Of a stretch of 64,000 nucleotides of DNA, positions 8,194 through 17,221 are shown piece after piece. Each line of letters opens with the position of its first letter. Positions within the stretch are counted from its first letter, which is position 1. This DNA is from Paenibacillus whitsoniae (GTDB taxonomy: Bacteria > Bacillota > Bacilli > Paenibacillales > NBRC-103111), in the NCBI RefSeq assembly GCF_003955665.1, contig NZ_RXHU01000078.1:1-64000 (forward strand), in the 5' to 3' direction. The translations under genes and the position numbers were made by a program. The notes under the pieces are model-generated. The model worked only from the letters and a program-made list of their open reading frames with translations. It was not told the origin of the DNA and did no database searches.

Positions 8194-9946
8194 GAGACAT
8201 CCCTCCTTGGCAGATTTGGTTTTTCCAGACTTCCTCGGAAGGAAGATGAATCGTGACGCTCAGTCCTTCCTCCGGTTCGTTGTGGAACTGCAGGCCGTAC
8301 GCCAAGCCGAACGTCATTCGCAATCGTTCATGAACATTGCGCAGACCTAAGTTGTTCAAACCTTTATGCGGATTGAGCGTTTCCGTTTCAGCCATCATGA
8401 CGGCCAATTTCGCCGGGTCGATGCCAGGACCTGTGTCGGAAACTTCTAGAGCAACATAATCGGTCTCGCTCCATTTCCCGGATACGATGATATGATTAAC
8501 CCCTTTTTTGCTCAATCCGTAAAAAATACTATTTTCCACTAACGTAATGACCGTTAACTTAGGAATGGGCGTGCTGTAAAAGCTTTCAGGAATGGCGATA
8601 TCCATTTCGAACACATCCCCATATCTCAGGTTCATGAGCTGAACGTAGTTTTCCAATTGGAGGAGTTCATCCTCAACGGTCACAATATCACCGACTTTAT
8701 CGGTCGAATATTGCAGCAGCCCCATCAGCGATCGCAGCATTTCCCCCATTTGCCCGGAATAGCCCGCTTCGCCTAAACAGTAAATCGCGTTGAGCGTATT
8801 ATTTAAAAAATGCGGATGAATCTGCGATTGCAGCACCTTCAACTCATGATGCCGCTTCTTTTCTTCGGAAGCCCTCAGATCGTCGAACAGCGACTGAATA
8901 TTCCCCATCATCCGATTAAAGCCGTCGGCAATAAAGGTAAACTCATCATTTCGTCTCAGTTTAATGCGGGCTTCCAATTCACCGCGTGCCGCCGCTTTAA
9001 ACTGACGAGTAATGACCGTTACCGGCTTATGGATGTAGTTCGCAATCCATACAGATACAATGATCGCCAGGATGATGGCTGTCAGCAGGACAAAAATCGA
9101 TTGCCGCTTCAACGGTGCCAGCAAAGGAAACGCTTGCGATTCCTCAATTACGGAAAAGACAACCCAGTCCCAGCGATTTTGATTGCTGCTGAGCACGGCA
9201 TAATCCCCAAAAGACGTATGCACGTTGTTGTAGGAGGTTCCGCTTTTGCGCGTTAACGCTTGCAGAGCGTCTTTCATCTCCAAATGATCCTTATACGAGT
9301 TCGGATAAGCGAGATAGGTGTTCGTTGACAAATAGTCACCTTGGCTTGTGAACAAATAGATGCGCTGCTTCTCACCTTGAATGATCTGCGGACCGGTGAG
9401 GGCATCCAAATTTATATCCAGCACAATTAAGCGTTTGCTATCGACCTGTTTAGAGACGGTAATGACAGATCGTTGACTGACCGCGTGGGGTTGACTCCAC
9501 CAGAAGCCTGTTTTACTTGTCTGTGCCATAATTTCGGTGATCATCTCAGGCGCAATGTAGAATTGATAGCCGTAGGGCGAGCTGATCCGTACCTTGCCGT
9601 TCTCGATTAAATAGATGCTCTGAAGCTGATCCTGATGAAACGTCATAATATTATCAATCAGTTGGCTGAATCCGTTTTCGTCCATGTTGTCGTAGAGAAC
9701 CGGATTCGCAAGAAAGATCAGTTGACTTTGGAGCGAGTTCATCACGGTTTTTATATAATTTTCAATTTGCACGACCGAGCTTTGCAGTTGTTTTTCATTA
9801 TTTTGACGAATCGGTGCAAATAATCGCTGGTATCCGAAAAAAGCGATCACGACGAAGACGACGACGACGGACAAAAAGGTTAGAATGAACAGCTTGGTAC
9901 TGACGCTGGAGAGAAAGCTTGTTCCTGTGAGTCGACGACGAATCAT
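8168..9946 (-). CDS. Sensor histidine kinase (YesM-like)
   Basis: A 592-residue membrane kinase. Two membrane segments (about 18-40 and 283-303) flank an extracellular sensor domain of about 240 residues. A HAMP domain (about 300-355) leads to the His_kinase block LQSQIHPHFLNNTLNAI with phospho-acceptor His377, then an HATPase domain with VENSIFYGL, SDTGPGID and GLRNVHERL. It is the partner of the overlapping regulator gene. AAGGGAG lies upstream of the ATG. The gene follows the two permease genes, so the whole set is likely one operon that senses and imports a carbohydrate; the ligand is not evident. Confidence 0.93.
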   Translation of the reverse strand: MIRRRLTGTSFLSSVSTKLFILTFLSVVVVFVVIAFFGYQRLFAPIRQNNEKQLQSSVVQIENYIKTVMNSLQSQLIFLANPVLYDNMDENGFSQLIDNIMTFHQDQLQSIYLIENGKVRISSPYGYQFYIAPEMITEIMAQTSKTGFWWSQPHAVSQRSVITVSKQVDSKRLIVLDINLDALTGPQIIQGEKQRIYLFTSQGDYLSTNTYLAYPNSYKDHLEMKDALQALTRKSGTSYNNVHTSFGDYAVLSSNQNRWDWVVFSVIEESQAFPLLAPLKRQSIFVLLTAIILAIIVSVWIANYIHKPVTVITRQFKAAARGELEARIKLRRNDEFTFIADGFNRMMGNIQSLFDDLRASEEKKRHHELKVLQSQIHPHFLNNTLNAIYCLGEAGYSGQMGEMLRSLMGLLQYSTDKVGDIVTVEDELLQLENYVQLMNLRYGDVFEMDIAIPESFYSTPIPKLTVITLVENSIFYGLSKKGVNHIIVSGKWSETDYVALEVSDTGPGIDPAKLAVMMAETETLNPHKGLNNLGLRNVHERLRMTFGLAYGLQFHNEPEEGLSVTIHLPSEEVWKNQICQGGMSHVKAVDGR

Positions 9947-10070
9947 GCACGAGCACTCCCTTACATGTGAGCTGTTTCAACAGCACATGCCAATATTCAC
10001 CATATTATAGCATGACCCTTGCCGCTCTGTACGCAGCTATCCGCAGCCTCATTCCAATCCGCTCCTTGTT

Positions 10071-10958
10071 CTACCCTTTTACCGAGCCAAGCAAGGCGCC
10101 TTTGACAAAGTATTTTTGCAGGAACGGATAAATAATCATCAAGGGCAGCGTTGCTACCACGACGACGGCCATCTTGATCGTTTCCGGAGGCAGCGTATCC
10201 AGCGCCAAGGAGTTTAGTGATAGCTCCGTGCTGACATTGGGCGATTGAATCATGCTCCGGAGGACAACCTGCATCGGCATCAGCGATTTATCAGAGAGAT
10301 AGAAAATCCCTTTAAAATATTCGTTCCAGTGCGTAACGCCATAAAACAATCCAATCGTTGCCATGATCGGCGCGGACAAAGGAAGCACGATACGGAACAA
10401 GGTGGACAAATCGCCACACCCGTCTACTTTAGCCGCTTCTTCCACTTCCGCCGGCAAATTTTCAAAGTACGTTTTGACGATTAATAAGTTGAATGTCGAG
10501 ACCATGCCTGGAATGACCATCGCCCACACGGTATCATACAAGCCAAGACTTCGTACCATGATATACAAGGGAATAATGCCTCCGCTAAACATCATCGTAA
10601 AGACTAAGGCCATCAGAATGAAATTTCTCCCCGGCACGAATTTTTTCGACAGCGGGTAGGCGAGCAACGTCGTTACGACCATATTCAACAGCGTGCCTAC
10701 CACCGTAATAAACACCGTAATTTTAAGTGCCTGTGGAATTCGGGGACTCCCGAAAATCTCCTTGTAAGCGTCAAGGGTAAACTGTTCGGGCCAAATGACA
10801 AACCCACCATTTCGCATCACTTCAATATAAGGCGTAACCGAAACAATAAAGACGTAGTACAACGGAAATAGCGCAAGCAGCGCGAACAGCGTCAGCAAAG
10901 CGTAGATGACGGCATCTGCCGCCTTATCCGCTTTCGTTTTATGTACGACAAGAGACAT
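10071..10958 (-). CDS. Carbohydrate ABC transporter permease (YtcP/LplC-like)
   Basis: A 295-residue inner-membrane permease of the MalG type with six membrane segments (the first about residues 20-40). The cytoplasmic coupling loop is EEAAKVDGCGDLSTLFRIVLPLSAPI. The start is set by AGGAGG eight bases before the ATG at 10958; an in-frame ATG seven codons upstream lies across that site and is unlikely. It follows the first permease gene by 30 bases. No ATPase gene is present; relatives of this group use a shared MsmX-type ATPase encoded elsewhere. Confidence 0.92.
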   Translation of the reverse strand: MSLVVHKTKADKAADAVIYALLTLFALLALFPLYYVFIVSVTPYIEVMRNGGFVIWPEQFTLDAYKEIFGSPRIPQALKITVFITVVGTLLNMVVTTLLAYPLSKKFVPGRNFILMALVFTMMFSGGIIPLYIMVRSLGLYDTVWAMVIPGMVSTFNLLIVKTYFENLPAEVEEAAKVDGCGDLSTLFRIVLPLSAPIMATIGLFYGVTHWNEYFKGIFYLSDKSLMPMQVVLRSMIQSPNVSTELSLNSLALDTLPPETIKMAVVVVATLPLMIIYPFLQKYFVKGALLGSVKG

Positions 10959-10988
10959 GCATTGCCGCCTCCTTCTCATGTTGATTCC

Positions 10989-11948
10989 TTACCATATGCC
11001 GGAACCTCCCACTTTTTTGGCTAACCGGTTTGCACCGAGCACCAGGACGAAACCTACGACCGATTTAAATACCCCCATCGCTGCGGCTACGCCAAACTCG
11101 AGCCGTTCAAAGCCATACCGATAGACCCATGTATCCACGATATCCCCCACCTCATAGACGCGCGCGTTCAGGAAAATAAACACCTGATCAAACCCCGCGT
11201 CCAGAATGCCGCCAATCCGAATAATCAGCAGCAGCACAAAGACATCGCGGATGCCCGGCAGCGTCACATGCCAGAGCTGGCGCCAACGGCTTGCCCCGTC
11301 TACGACAGCGGCTTCGTACAGCTCTTGATTAATGGAAGCCACGGCAGCCAAATAGATAATCGCACCAAAACCGGTGTTTTTCCAAATTTCTGTAAATACG
11401 AGCATCGGTCTGAAGAAATCCTGATTCGTCATTAAATCCATTTGTCCCCACCCCATATCGCGAACCCATGTTGAGATGAGTCCTGAGCCCGGAGCCAGAA
11501 AAGAGAAAACCAAGCCGTAAACAATAACCCAGGATAAAAAATACGGCCCGTACGTAATCGTCTGCACAATTCGTTTGAACCAGAGGGCGCGAATCTCATT
11601 GAGCATCAGAGCTAAGATCACATCCGGCACCATGCTGCCTATGATTTTATAGACAGAGATTAACAGCGTATTCCGTAGAATAGGCAAAAAATCGGGACTA
11701 TCAAAAATCACACGGAAATTATCAAACCCGACCCACGGACTCCCCCAGATGCCCTTCATCAAATTGTAGTTCTGGAAAGCGATTAACGTTCCCGCCATCG
11801 GTGCATAATGGAACAAAATATAATAGATCAAGCCTGGCACCATCATCAAGTAAAACCATTTTAAGCGGTAGATGCTGCGCATCCTGTCCCGCTTGACCAA
11901 GCGTGGCGCGGCGGTATTTTCGATCTTTGCGCTTACGATTTCGGCCAT
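10989..11948 (-). CDS. Carbohydrate ABC transporter permease (LplB-like)
   Basis: A 319-residue MalF-type permease. The N-terminus up to residue 27 is polar, then come six membrane segments starting KWFYLMMVPGLIYYILF. The coupling loop is YEAAVVDGASRWRQLWHVTLPGI. The gene lies 81 bases after the binding protein and 30 bases before the second permease, all on the minus strand. This arrangement and the strong LplB resemblance point to import of an oligosaccharide or a glycoside rather than a simple sugar, but the substrate is not shown by the sequence. Confidence 0.92.
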   Translation of the reverse strand: MAEIVSAKIENTAAPRLVKRDRMRSIYRLKWFYLMMVPGLIYYILFHYAPMAGTLIAFQNYNLMKGIWGSPWVGFDNFRVIFDSPDFLPILRNTLLISVYKIIGSMVPDVILALMLNEIRALWFKRIVQTITYGPYFLSWVIVYGLVFSFLAPGSGLISTWVRDMGWGQMDLMTNQDFFRPMLVFTEIWKNTGFGAIIYLAAVASINQELYEAAVVDGASRWRQLWHVTLPGIRDVFVLLLIIRIGGILDAGFDQVFIFLNARVYEVGDIVDTWVYRYGFERLEFGVAAAMGVFKSVVGFVLVLGANRLAKKVGGSGIW

Positions 11949-12029
11949 CGCCGTTCCCTCCTCGGTGATCCTATCCGAATGCAGAAGGAAACTCCGAACC
12001 TCTCAGAGCTCCCTTCCGATCTGGTATTT

Positions 12030-13643
12030 TTATTTAAAATCGTTCAGCTTCTTGTCCTTCAGCGCTGCGTTAATCTGTTTGGTATACTCGGTAAAAATCT
12101 CTTTCCCTCTAAACTTGGTCATCAGCTCTTCACGGTATTGCGGCCAGTTTTTGCCGCTTTTATCATCAAGAACGGCCTTGGCATGGAATTTGCTCATTTC
12201 TTTGCGGAAATCTCCAATGTTAATGCCATTCGGTGGAACCAAGCTGACAGGCGGCAGTGCATTGTGTTTCGGGAACCCCTCCACGGTCTTGAGAATGGCA
12301 CGATCATGCTCGGATACACGGGAGTCGATTAATTCCAGACCGAGTACATTCGGTTCGTCCGGTGTGAAAACAGCGTATACGTTCAGCCAGTTGCCCGCTT
12401 TGGCGATATCGCTTTCAAAGGCAGCCACATTGAGGGTGATCTTCTTGCCGTCTTTTGTATAGTGCTTGCCTTCTTGCCCATAGTGGGTCAGCAAGAAGCC
12501 TTCTTCACTGCCCAGCCAGTTGACGATCTCCAAGGAGCGTTTCACTTTCTCCGGATTTTTGTCGGCTGTCGCCTTGCTGATCAGAATCGTATTCTCCGGC
12601 ACGTTGTACTTCCACATGACCGGCTTGTCGAGCGGATAAATCGGCTGCCAGTTCGCTTTCGGATCAAGCGCTTTGCTGCGGTTCTGCAGCGAAGTCGCCA
12701 CACTGTCCAGGGCGATGGTCTTGTCGCCCGGCGTGAAAATCATCCCTACCTTGCCCTGTGCGGCCTTGTCGATATGCGCAGGCGCCTTGTTCAGGAACCA
12801 GTCGGGATCGACAATGCCGGCTTTATTCCATTCGACCACCTGATCGATCACGTTTTGCACCTTCAGATCCGTCCGGTTGTCCACATAGCTGTTATCCACG
12901 ATCATAAAGTCGGCGACAAAGCCATTATTGAGCCATTGTGGAAAATCCAACGGTAAATTTTGACCGCTTCCTGCCGCTGAGAATCCATAAGTATCCTGCT
13001 TGCCGTTTCCGTCTGGATCCCCTTTGGTGAACTGGGTCATCACTTCGGTCAATTCTGCATAAGTATGCGGCGCCTTCAGCCCTAATTTATCCAGCCAGTC
13101 CTGCCGAATGTACCATGAAGCGTAGGTATTGCGCTGGAAAGGCAGCATGGCGCGTGAGAACTCCCCTTGTTTCAGCTGAAAAGCATCCACTTCCTCTTTA
13201 CTGACCCACTTGAAGTAATTCGGCATCGTTGCCGGTGTTACGAACGAACTCAGATTGGCCGTGATGCCATCGTTAATGTACTTTTGCGACTCCGCTGCGC
13301 CGGCGATAAACAAGTCCGGTGCGCTTCCGCCGGCAAGCGTAGCGTTCAGCTTGTCATGATACTCTTTGCCAATGACCATATAGTCGATTTTCAAATCTAC
13401 ATTGAACTTCTCTTCAATCGTTTTTTTCACAAAATCCTTGTCGGCTGACGGCAGCGTGACGTTCGCTAGGAACGCGCTGGTAACGGACCAATTCAGGGAT
13501 AGCTTGGGCTGCTTTGCAGCTTCCGTTGTCTTAGCCGAATTGCCGGCAGAACCCGGCGTCCCTGTTGCGGACGGGTCGTCCTTTGAACATGCTGTAAGCG
13601 CAACCATTGTTGTCATGGCAATGACTAGCCATTTTTTCTTCAT
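12030..13643 (-). CDS. Sugar-binding lipoprotein of the ABC importer (LplA-like)
   Basis: A 537-residue extracellular solute-binding protein. The signal peptide MKKKWLVIAMTTMVALTAC ends in a lipobox with acceptor Cys19, followed by a Ser/Gly/Ala/Thr linker. The length and motifs such as GDPDGNGKQDTYGF are typical of the large Paenibacillus LplA-type proteins. The ATG at 13643 has AGAAGGG 11 bases upstream; GTG and TTG codons just before it are also in frame. It is the first gene of the five-gene cluster and delivers the sugar to the two permeases. Confidence 0.92.
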   Translation of the reverse strand: MKKKWLVIAMTTMVALTACSKDDPSATGTPGSAGNSAKTTEAAKQPKLSLNWSVTSAFLANVTLPSADKDFVKKTIEEKFNVDLKIDYMVIGKEYHDKLNATLAGGSAPDLFIAGAAESQKYINDGITANLSSFVTPATMPNYFKWVSKEEVDAFQLKQGEFSRAMLPFQRNTYASWYIRQDWLDKLGLKAPHTYAELTEVMTQFTKGDPDGNGKQDTYGFSAAGSGQNLPLDFPQWLNNGFVADFMIVDNSYVDNRTDLKVQNVIDQVVEWNKAGIVDPDWFLNKAPAHIDKAAQGKVGMIFTPGDKTIALDSVATSLQNRSKALDPKANWQPIYPLDKPVMWKYNVPENTILISKATADKNPEKVKRSLEIVNWLGSEEGFLLTHYGQEGKHYTKDGKKITLNVAAFESDIAKAGNWLNVYAVFTPDEPNVLGLELIDSRVSEHDRAILKTVEGFPKHNALPPVSLVPPNGINIGDFRKEMSKFHAKAVLDDKSGKNWPQYREELMTKFRGKEIFTEYTKQINAALKDKKLNDFK

Positions 13644-13694
13644 CTCTTTCAACACCCTTCTGTTTGCTGTACGTTTGTAAACCTCATGTCGTAA

Positions 13695-13722
13695 CTTGTT
13701 AACGTTGACTTGAATTTATTAT
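13695..13722 (-). promoter_or_regulatory. -10 element and cre-like site before the binding-protein gene
   Basis: A perfect TATAAT on the minus strand at 13717-13722 has only a poor -35. Just downstream, overlapping the expected start of transcription, 13695-13710 reads TTGTTAACGTTGACTT, one mismatch from the catabolite-responsive element pattern WTGNAANCGNWNNCWW. CcpA repression is plausible. Confidence 0.45.
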
Positions 13723-13795
13723 AGGTCGGGCTGATTGACTTAACTAGCAGACTAGTTCAAGAAATGGTGTGTCTAATCAAGAAACATAGAGATAA

Positions 13796-13811
13796 ATGAG
13801 AACGTTTACAA
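13796..13811. promoter_or_regulatory. Second cre-like site
   Basis: ATGAGAACGTTTACAA matches the cre pattern with one mismatch, about 75 bases upstream of the -10 element of the sugar operon. Confidence 0.4.
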
Positions 13812-13824
13812 CTATTTGAATGAC

Positions 13825-13858
13825 AAAAAAAGCCCCGTCATATACACGCTGACGGAAC
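13825..13858 (-). terminator. Terminator of the pyrophosphatase gene
   Basis: Stem CCGTCA/TGACGG (13835-13840 with 13850-13855) followed on the minus strand by GGGGC and a seven-T run, beginning 23 bases after the stop. Confidence 0.75.
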
Positions 13859-13880
13859 CTTTATGGAGATGAGCTGGCGC

Positions 13881-14813
13881 TTACAGATTATTAAACACGT
13901 CTGTCAGCACAGGCACGATTTGCGACTTACGGGAAACGACGCCTTTCAGCAGCGCCTTGTTGTTGGCCAACGTCACGTTGTACGCTTTCTCAACGGCATC
14001 TGCTTTGCGGCCAAGCGCCAGCCCGACGGAATCGTTGTTCAATATGTCTGTCACGACAAACAGGAACAGATCCAGGTTTTTCTCGGCGATGATCGCTTGC
14101 AGCGCAGCTTCTATTTCTGCTTGCTGGGACAGCACATCGTTTACGTCAACCGCGTTCACTTGTGCGATTTCCGTTTTGTAGCTGCCCATCGTGAACTCTT
14201 TCGCATCCAGGGAGATCAATTGGGCAACCGTTTTATCGCTCAGATCGGCGCCTGCTTTGAGCATGCTCAGACCATACTCTTCCGCGTTAACGCCAGCGAT
14301 CGCCGCAAGCTCGCGAGCTGCTGCAACGTCTTGCTCCGTGCAAGTCGGGGATTTGAACAGCAAAGAATCGGAAATGATAGCGGAAAGCATCAGACCGGCG
14401 ATGTCTTGGTCGATGGCAACGCCGTTTTCTTTGTACAATTTATTCAAAATAGTCGCTGTACAGCCAACCGGCTCAGCGCGATAGTACAGGGGATGGCTTG
14501 TTTCAAAATTGGCAATCCGGTGGTGATCGATCACTTCCACAACGCGGACCTGGTCAATATCCGTCGCGCTTTGCTGACGTTCAACGTGGTCAACCAGAAT
14601 CACGTTCTGCGCTTCATTGGCAACCGTTTCGACAAGACGAGGCGCTGCGGCTTTGAACGTGTCCAGCGCGAATTGCGTTTCGCCGTTCACCGCGCCCAAG
14701 CGGACAGCTTCCACTTCCTGGCCGAGTTTGGTTTTCAGCGCTGCATAAGCAATGGCCGAGCAGATTGAATCAGTATCCGGATTTTTATGCCCGAAAATTA
14801 GTGTTTTTGACAT
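13881..14813 (-). CDS. ppaC: Manganese-dependent inorganic pyrophosphatase
   Basis: A 310-residue family II (DHH superfamily) pyrophosphatase that hydrolyses diphosphate released by biosynthesis. Metal ligands are visible in FGHKNPDTDS (His9, Asp13, Asp15), in LVDHVE and in EVIDHHRI. The C-terminal DHHA2 domain carries SRKSQIVP, which binds the substrate. There is no CBS insert, so this is the short, non-nucleotide-regulated form. AAGGAG precedes the ATG at 14813; the longer in-frame N-terminus does not belong to the family. Single gene with its own terminator. Confidence 0.96.
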   Translation of the reverse strand: MSKTLIFGHKNPDTDSICSAIAYAALKTKLGQEVEAVRLGAVNGETQFALDTFKAAAPRLVETVANEAQNVILVDHVERQQSATDIDQVRVVEVIDHHRIANFETSHPLYYRAEPVGCTATILNKLYKENGVAIDQDIAGLMLSAIISDSLLFKSPTCTEQDVAAARELAAIAGVNAEEYGLSMLKAGADLSDKTVAQLISLDAKEFTMGSYKTEIAQVNAVDVNDVLSQQAEIEAALQAIIAEKNLDLFLFVVTDILNNDSVGLALGRKADAVEKAYNVTLANNKALLKGVVSRKSQIVPVLTDVFNNL

Positions 14814-14912
14814 GGGACGACTCCTTACACGTATTATTGAAGTGCTAAAGATTTCTATAAGTACAACCTCTATAACGATTATACTCAAAAATCCAAGTAA
14901 ATCCACTGCTAA

Positions 14913-15761
14913 TCAGAAAGCGCTCATCTGAAATGACAAGTTTGGAACCCAAGCTTCTTTCCCCTCCGCAAAATCTCGATCCGTCAGCTTCCTCGCCCAC
15001 GTCTCCAACGAGTCCTCGCTCCGAACGACGATCCGCTTGAGCTTATAAGGATTTTGCCGGTTCGTTGCCCACCCATCGTCCGTTGAAAACGCGTACCGGA
15101 ACCCGTTTTTCCGCAAAATGCGGAGCGTTGTCCGGTTATACTCCCCGTACGGATAAGCAAACACCGGCGCGGGCTTGCCCAGCACCGCTTCGATCTTCCG
15201 GCGCGCGTCCATGATCTCCGCGCGCTGATGTGCTTGATCCAGCTTGGGCAGATGCGGGTGCGTCACCGTGTGCGGCATGACGTCCCAATTCGCCTCCGCA
15301 AGCTCGCGAACCTGCTGCCAGCTCAAATAGCCTGGCAGATCGACCAGCCCCGTCGACAGAAACAATGTCGCCGGGAAGTGGTGTTCGCGGAGAATCGGCA
15401 TCGCCGTCTCCGCGTTGTTGGCATAGCCGTCATCGAACGTGAGCAGCACGGGCTTGTTCGGTGACGGCATCTGGCCCGCGAGCACACGGACGAAGGCGTC
15501 CAGTGTGAGCGGGGTGTAGTGCTGCGCGGCCAAGTAGTTCATTTGCCGCGCGAACGCATCGGGGGGGAGCACGTACGGATTCCCGTGCGCCACCCCGATG
15601 CTGTGGTAATTCAGCACGGGGATGGCCACCCCGTGCTCCGCCCGGCCCGCCGCCGGCTTCGCTCCGGCGGGCGTTGGTAAAAGCGCTGCTGCTGCGCAGA
15701 GCAGCGCCAGTATCGTGACGGCTGCGATGTATGTCGCAGCCGATTTAGTTCTTCTTCGCAT
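14913..15761 (-). CDS. Secreted polysaccharide deacetylase family protein
   Basis: A 282-residue protein with an N-terminal hydrophobic export segment (about residues 10-30, ending near ALLPTPAGAKPA). The NodB domain (about 105-250) shows TFDDGYANN (catalytic Asp and metal Asp), MPHTVTHPHL (the two metal histidines) and FAYPYGEYN. These enzymes remove acetyl groups from peptidoglycan or other cell-surface glycans. GTG at 15770 and ATG at 15761 are both possible starts. It is separated from the pyrophosphatase by 99 bases on the same strand. Confidence 0.9.
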   Translation of the reverse strand: MRRRTKSAATYIAAVTILALLCAAAALLPTPAGAKPAAGRAEHGVAIPVLNYHSIGVAHGNPYVLPPDAFARQMNYLAAQHYTPLTLDAFVRVLAGQMPSPNKPVLLTFDDGYANNAETAMPILREHHFPATLFLSTGLVDLPGYLSWQQVRELAEANWDVMPHTVTHPHLPKLDQAHQRAEIMDARRKIEAVLGKPAPVFAYPYGEYNRTTLRILRKNGFRYAFSTDDGWATNRQNPYKLKRIVVRSEDSLETWARKLTDRDFAEGKEAWVPNLSFQMSAF

Positions 15762-15961
15762 AGCTGTCACCCGCTTCGTCAGAGTAGCGTCGCACCGCCC
15801 GGTCGCACCGCAGTGCTTGCCGCGCTGCGCGACCGCGGATTGCTCTGCGCTTCATCCGAGGCAATGCGCTCTTGTACGCATGCCCGGCAGCTCGCAGCAA
15901 CCGCAGCCGTCGGTTGGGTTACGACGCCCATTCTCCTTTCAGGCTTTCCCGCCCGCCGCGG

Positions 15962-16260
15962 GACTATGCAAATCTTGGTACAATCGTACCAATCCGAACG
16001 ATTGGCAGGACCCCGCTGCTCACCGCTACTTCGTTGATGAACTGGAAAAGCTCCCGCATATGAACTGTCTTTTCGCAAAAATGGGCATCTGAACTGGCAT
16101 TTCTCCATCACATTTGACCGTAATTCCCCTACCTCCGTACAAACTCTGAAATTAAACTGGAGCTTTTCCAGTTCATGGAGCTCTTTCTCTCCGATTCGGA
16201 ACAATGAACTGGAGAAATTCCAGTTCAGGGTATGGGGTGTGTTAGTAGCGCGCTGAAATC
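15962..16260. repeat. Non-coding region with repeated GAACTGGA motifs
   Basis: The core TGAACTGG or close variants occurs at 16038, 16061, 16090, 16153 and 16205, and in inverted form at 16168 and 16220. Two occurrences form perfect or near-perfect hairpins: GAACTGGA at 16206 with TCCAGTTC ending 16226, and AACTGGA with TCCAGTT at 16155-16173. A further inverted repeat TTGGTAC/GTACCAA is at 15975-15992. No reading frame here has a ribosome binding site, so I regard it as a short dispersed intergenic repeat family. Confidence 0.6.
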
Positions 16261-16320
16261 CATCGGCTGTATGAATGACAAGAGAGTCGGAGAGAGCGCA
16301 TGGCAGCTCTCCCTCCCTAA

Positions 16321-16482
16321 GCTGCCTCCCAAACCTGCAAATAAGCATCTATTCTGCGCAAATCGCCTCCGTTTTCGAAAATGCCTGCGCAAAAACAGGC
16401 TTTTATATCCATTTCCGCTCATTTGGAGGAAACTCACATAAAAACCTGCCATTTCGCAGGCATTCATCCAAAGGAGCCCCAA
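16321..16482. repeat. Non-coding region with repeated CCTGC hairpins
   Basis: Hairpins built on CCTGC/GCAGG or CCTG/CAGG occur at 16383-16400 and 16445-16460 and again in the terminator that follows (16487-16512). Two units of about 45 bases (CATTTGGAGGAAACTCACAT... and CATCCAAAGGAGCCCCAATT...), each ending in a hairpin, are imperfect copies of each other. No supported gene lies in 15762-16589. Confidence 0.55.
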
Positions 16483-16486
16483 TTGC

Positions 16487-16512
16487 AAAAAAAGCCTGCT
16501 TTTTCGCAGGCT
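16487..16512 (-). terminator. Terminator of the DUF1697 gene
   Basis: Perfect stem AGCCTGC/GCAGGCT (16493-16499 with 16506-16512) followed on the minus strand by seven T, 78 bases after the stop codon at 16590. Confidence 0.7.
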
Positions 16513-16589
16513 TATCAAGTTAGCTCAGCTGGTTTATCTGCCCCTGCCGCTCACCACTGCCACCCCATCGAGCACAAACTTACCTCGCC

Positions 16590-17186
16590 CTACTCCGCCG
16601 CCTCCGCTAATTGAATGAGCCGATTAATCGTCTCCCAGTTTCGCGTCGTGGCAGAGACGCCGAGCTTCTTCTCGATCGTCTGGTTACTGAGCTTCGTATC
16701 GCCGTATCGCTGGCGAACCAGCACATAGACCGTCCTGTCTACGACGACGTACTCATCGTCCCCGCTCCGGACGCCTTGCAGCTTCGCAAGTCCTGCTTCC
16801 GACGGCAGTTGCGCCAGCAGTGTCACATATACTTGCGGTTCTGACGCAGCTCCCTTCTGCGGAAGCGGCCAAGGCTGGCCAGCAACGATATCCCGCAGCT
16901 CTGCGGGTGTCCGCACGAGCACCGGGATATCGTAGCCAAGCTGGGCGAGCAATGCTTCGTGAATGGCTGCCTCGAGCTGTGCAGACGCAGCCGAATCATT
17001 TTTCGTCGCAAAATCAAGCCCCTCAGCCAGCTGAGCTCCCGCTCGAAACACCACATTGCCGCTTTGAATATAGGTGGCGACATCCGTATAGCCCAACCCT
17101 TCAAAAAGCTGGCGCAGCCTGTCCATTTTCACCGATTTCTGACCGCTGACGTTGATCCCGCGAAGCAATGCGATAAAGACACTCAT
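16590..17186 (-). CDS. DUF1697 family protein
   Basis: A 198-residue soluble protein starting MSVFIALLRGINVSGQ, the hallmark of DUF1697, with YIQSGNVVF and the C-terminal NWETINRL. The family is widespread and has no proven biochemical role. GGAGG lies eight bases before the ATG at 17186, which removes a 31-residue upstream extension that does not fit the family. It is 36 bases downstream of the acetyltransferase gene on the same strand and probably shares its transcript. A terminator follows. Confidence 0.9.
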   Translation of the reverse strand: MSVFIALLRGINVSGQKSVKMDRLRQLFEGLGYTDVATYIQSGNVVFRAGAQLAEGLDFATKNDSAASAQLEAAIHEALLAQLGYDIPVLVRTPAELRDIVAGQPWPLPQKGAASEPQVYVTLLAQLPSEAGLAKLQGVRSGDDEYVVVDRTVYVLVRQRYGDTKLSNQTIEKKLGVSATTRNWETINRLIQLAEAAE

Positions 17187-17221
17187 GTTGTTCGCCTCCA
17201 TCATCCCTAGATTACGGCAAA

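Noticed and set aside
15779..16348. Long minus-strand open frame of 189 codons in the repeat region
   Set aside because: No ribosome binding site, odd composition rich in Arg, Ser and Cys, and it runs through the inverted repeats. It looks like a chance frame.
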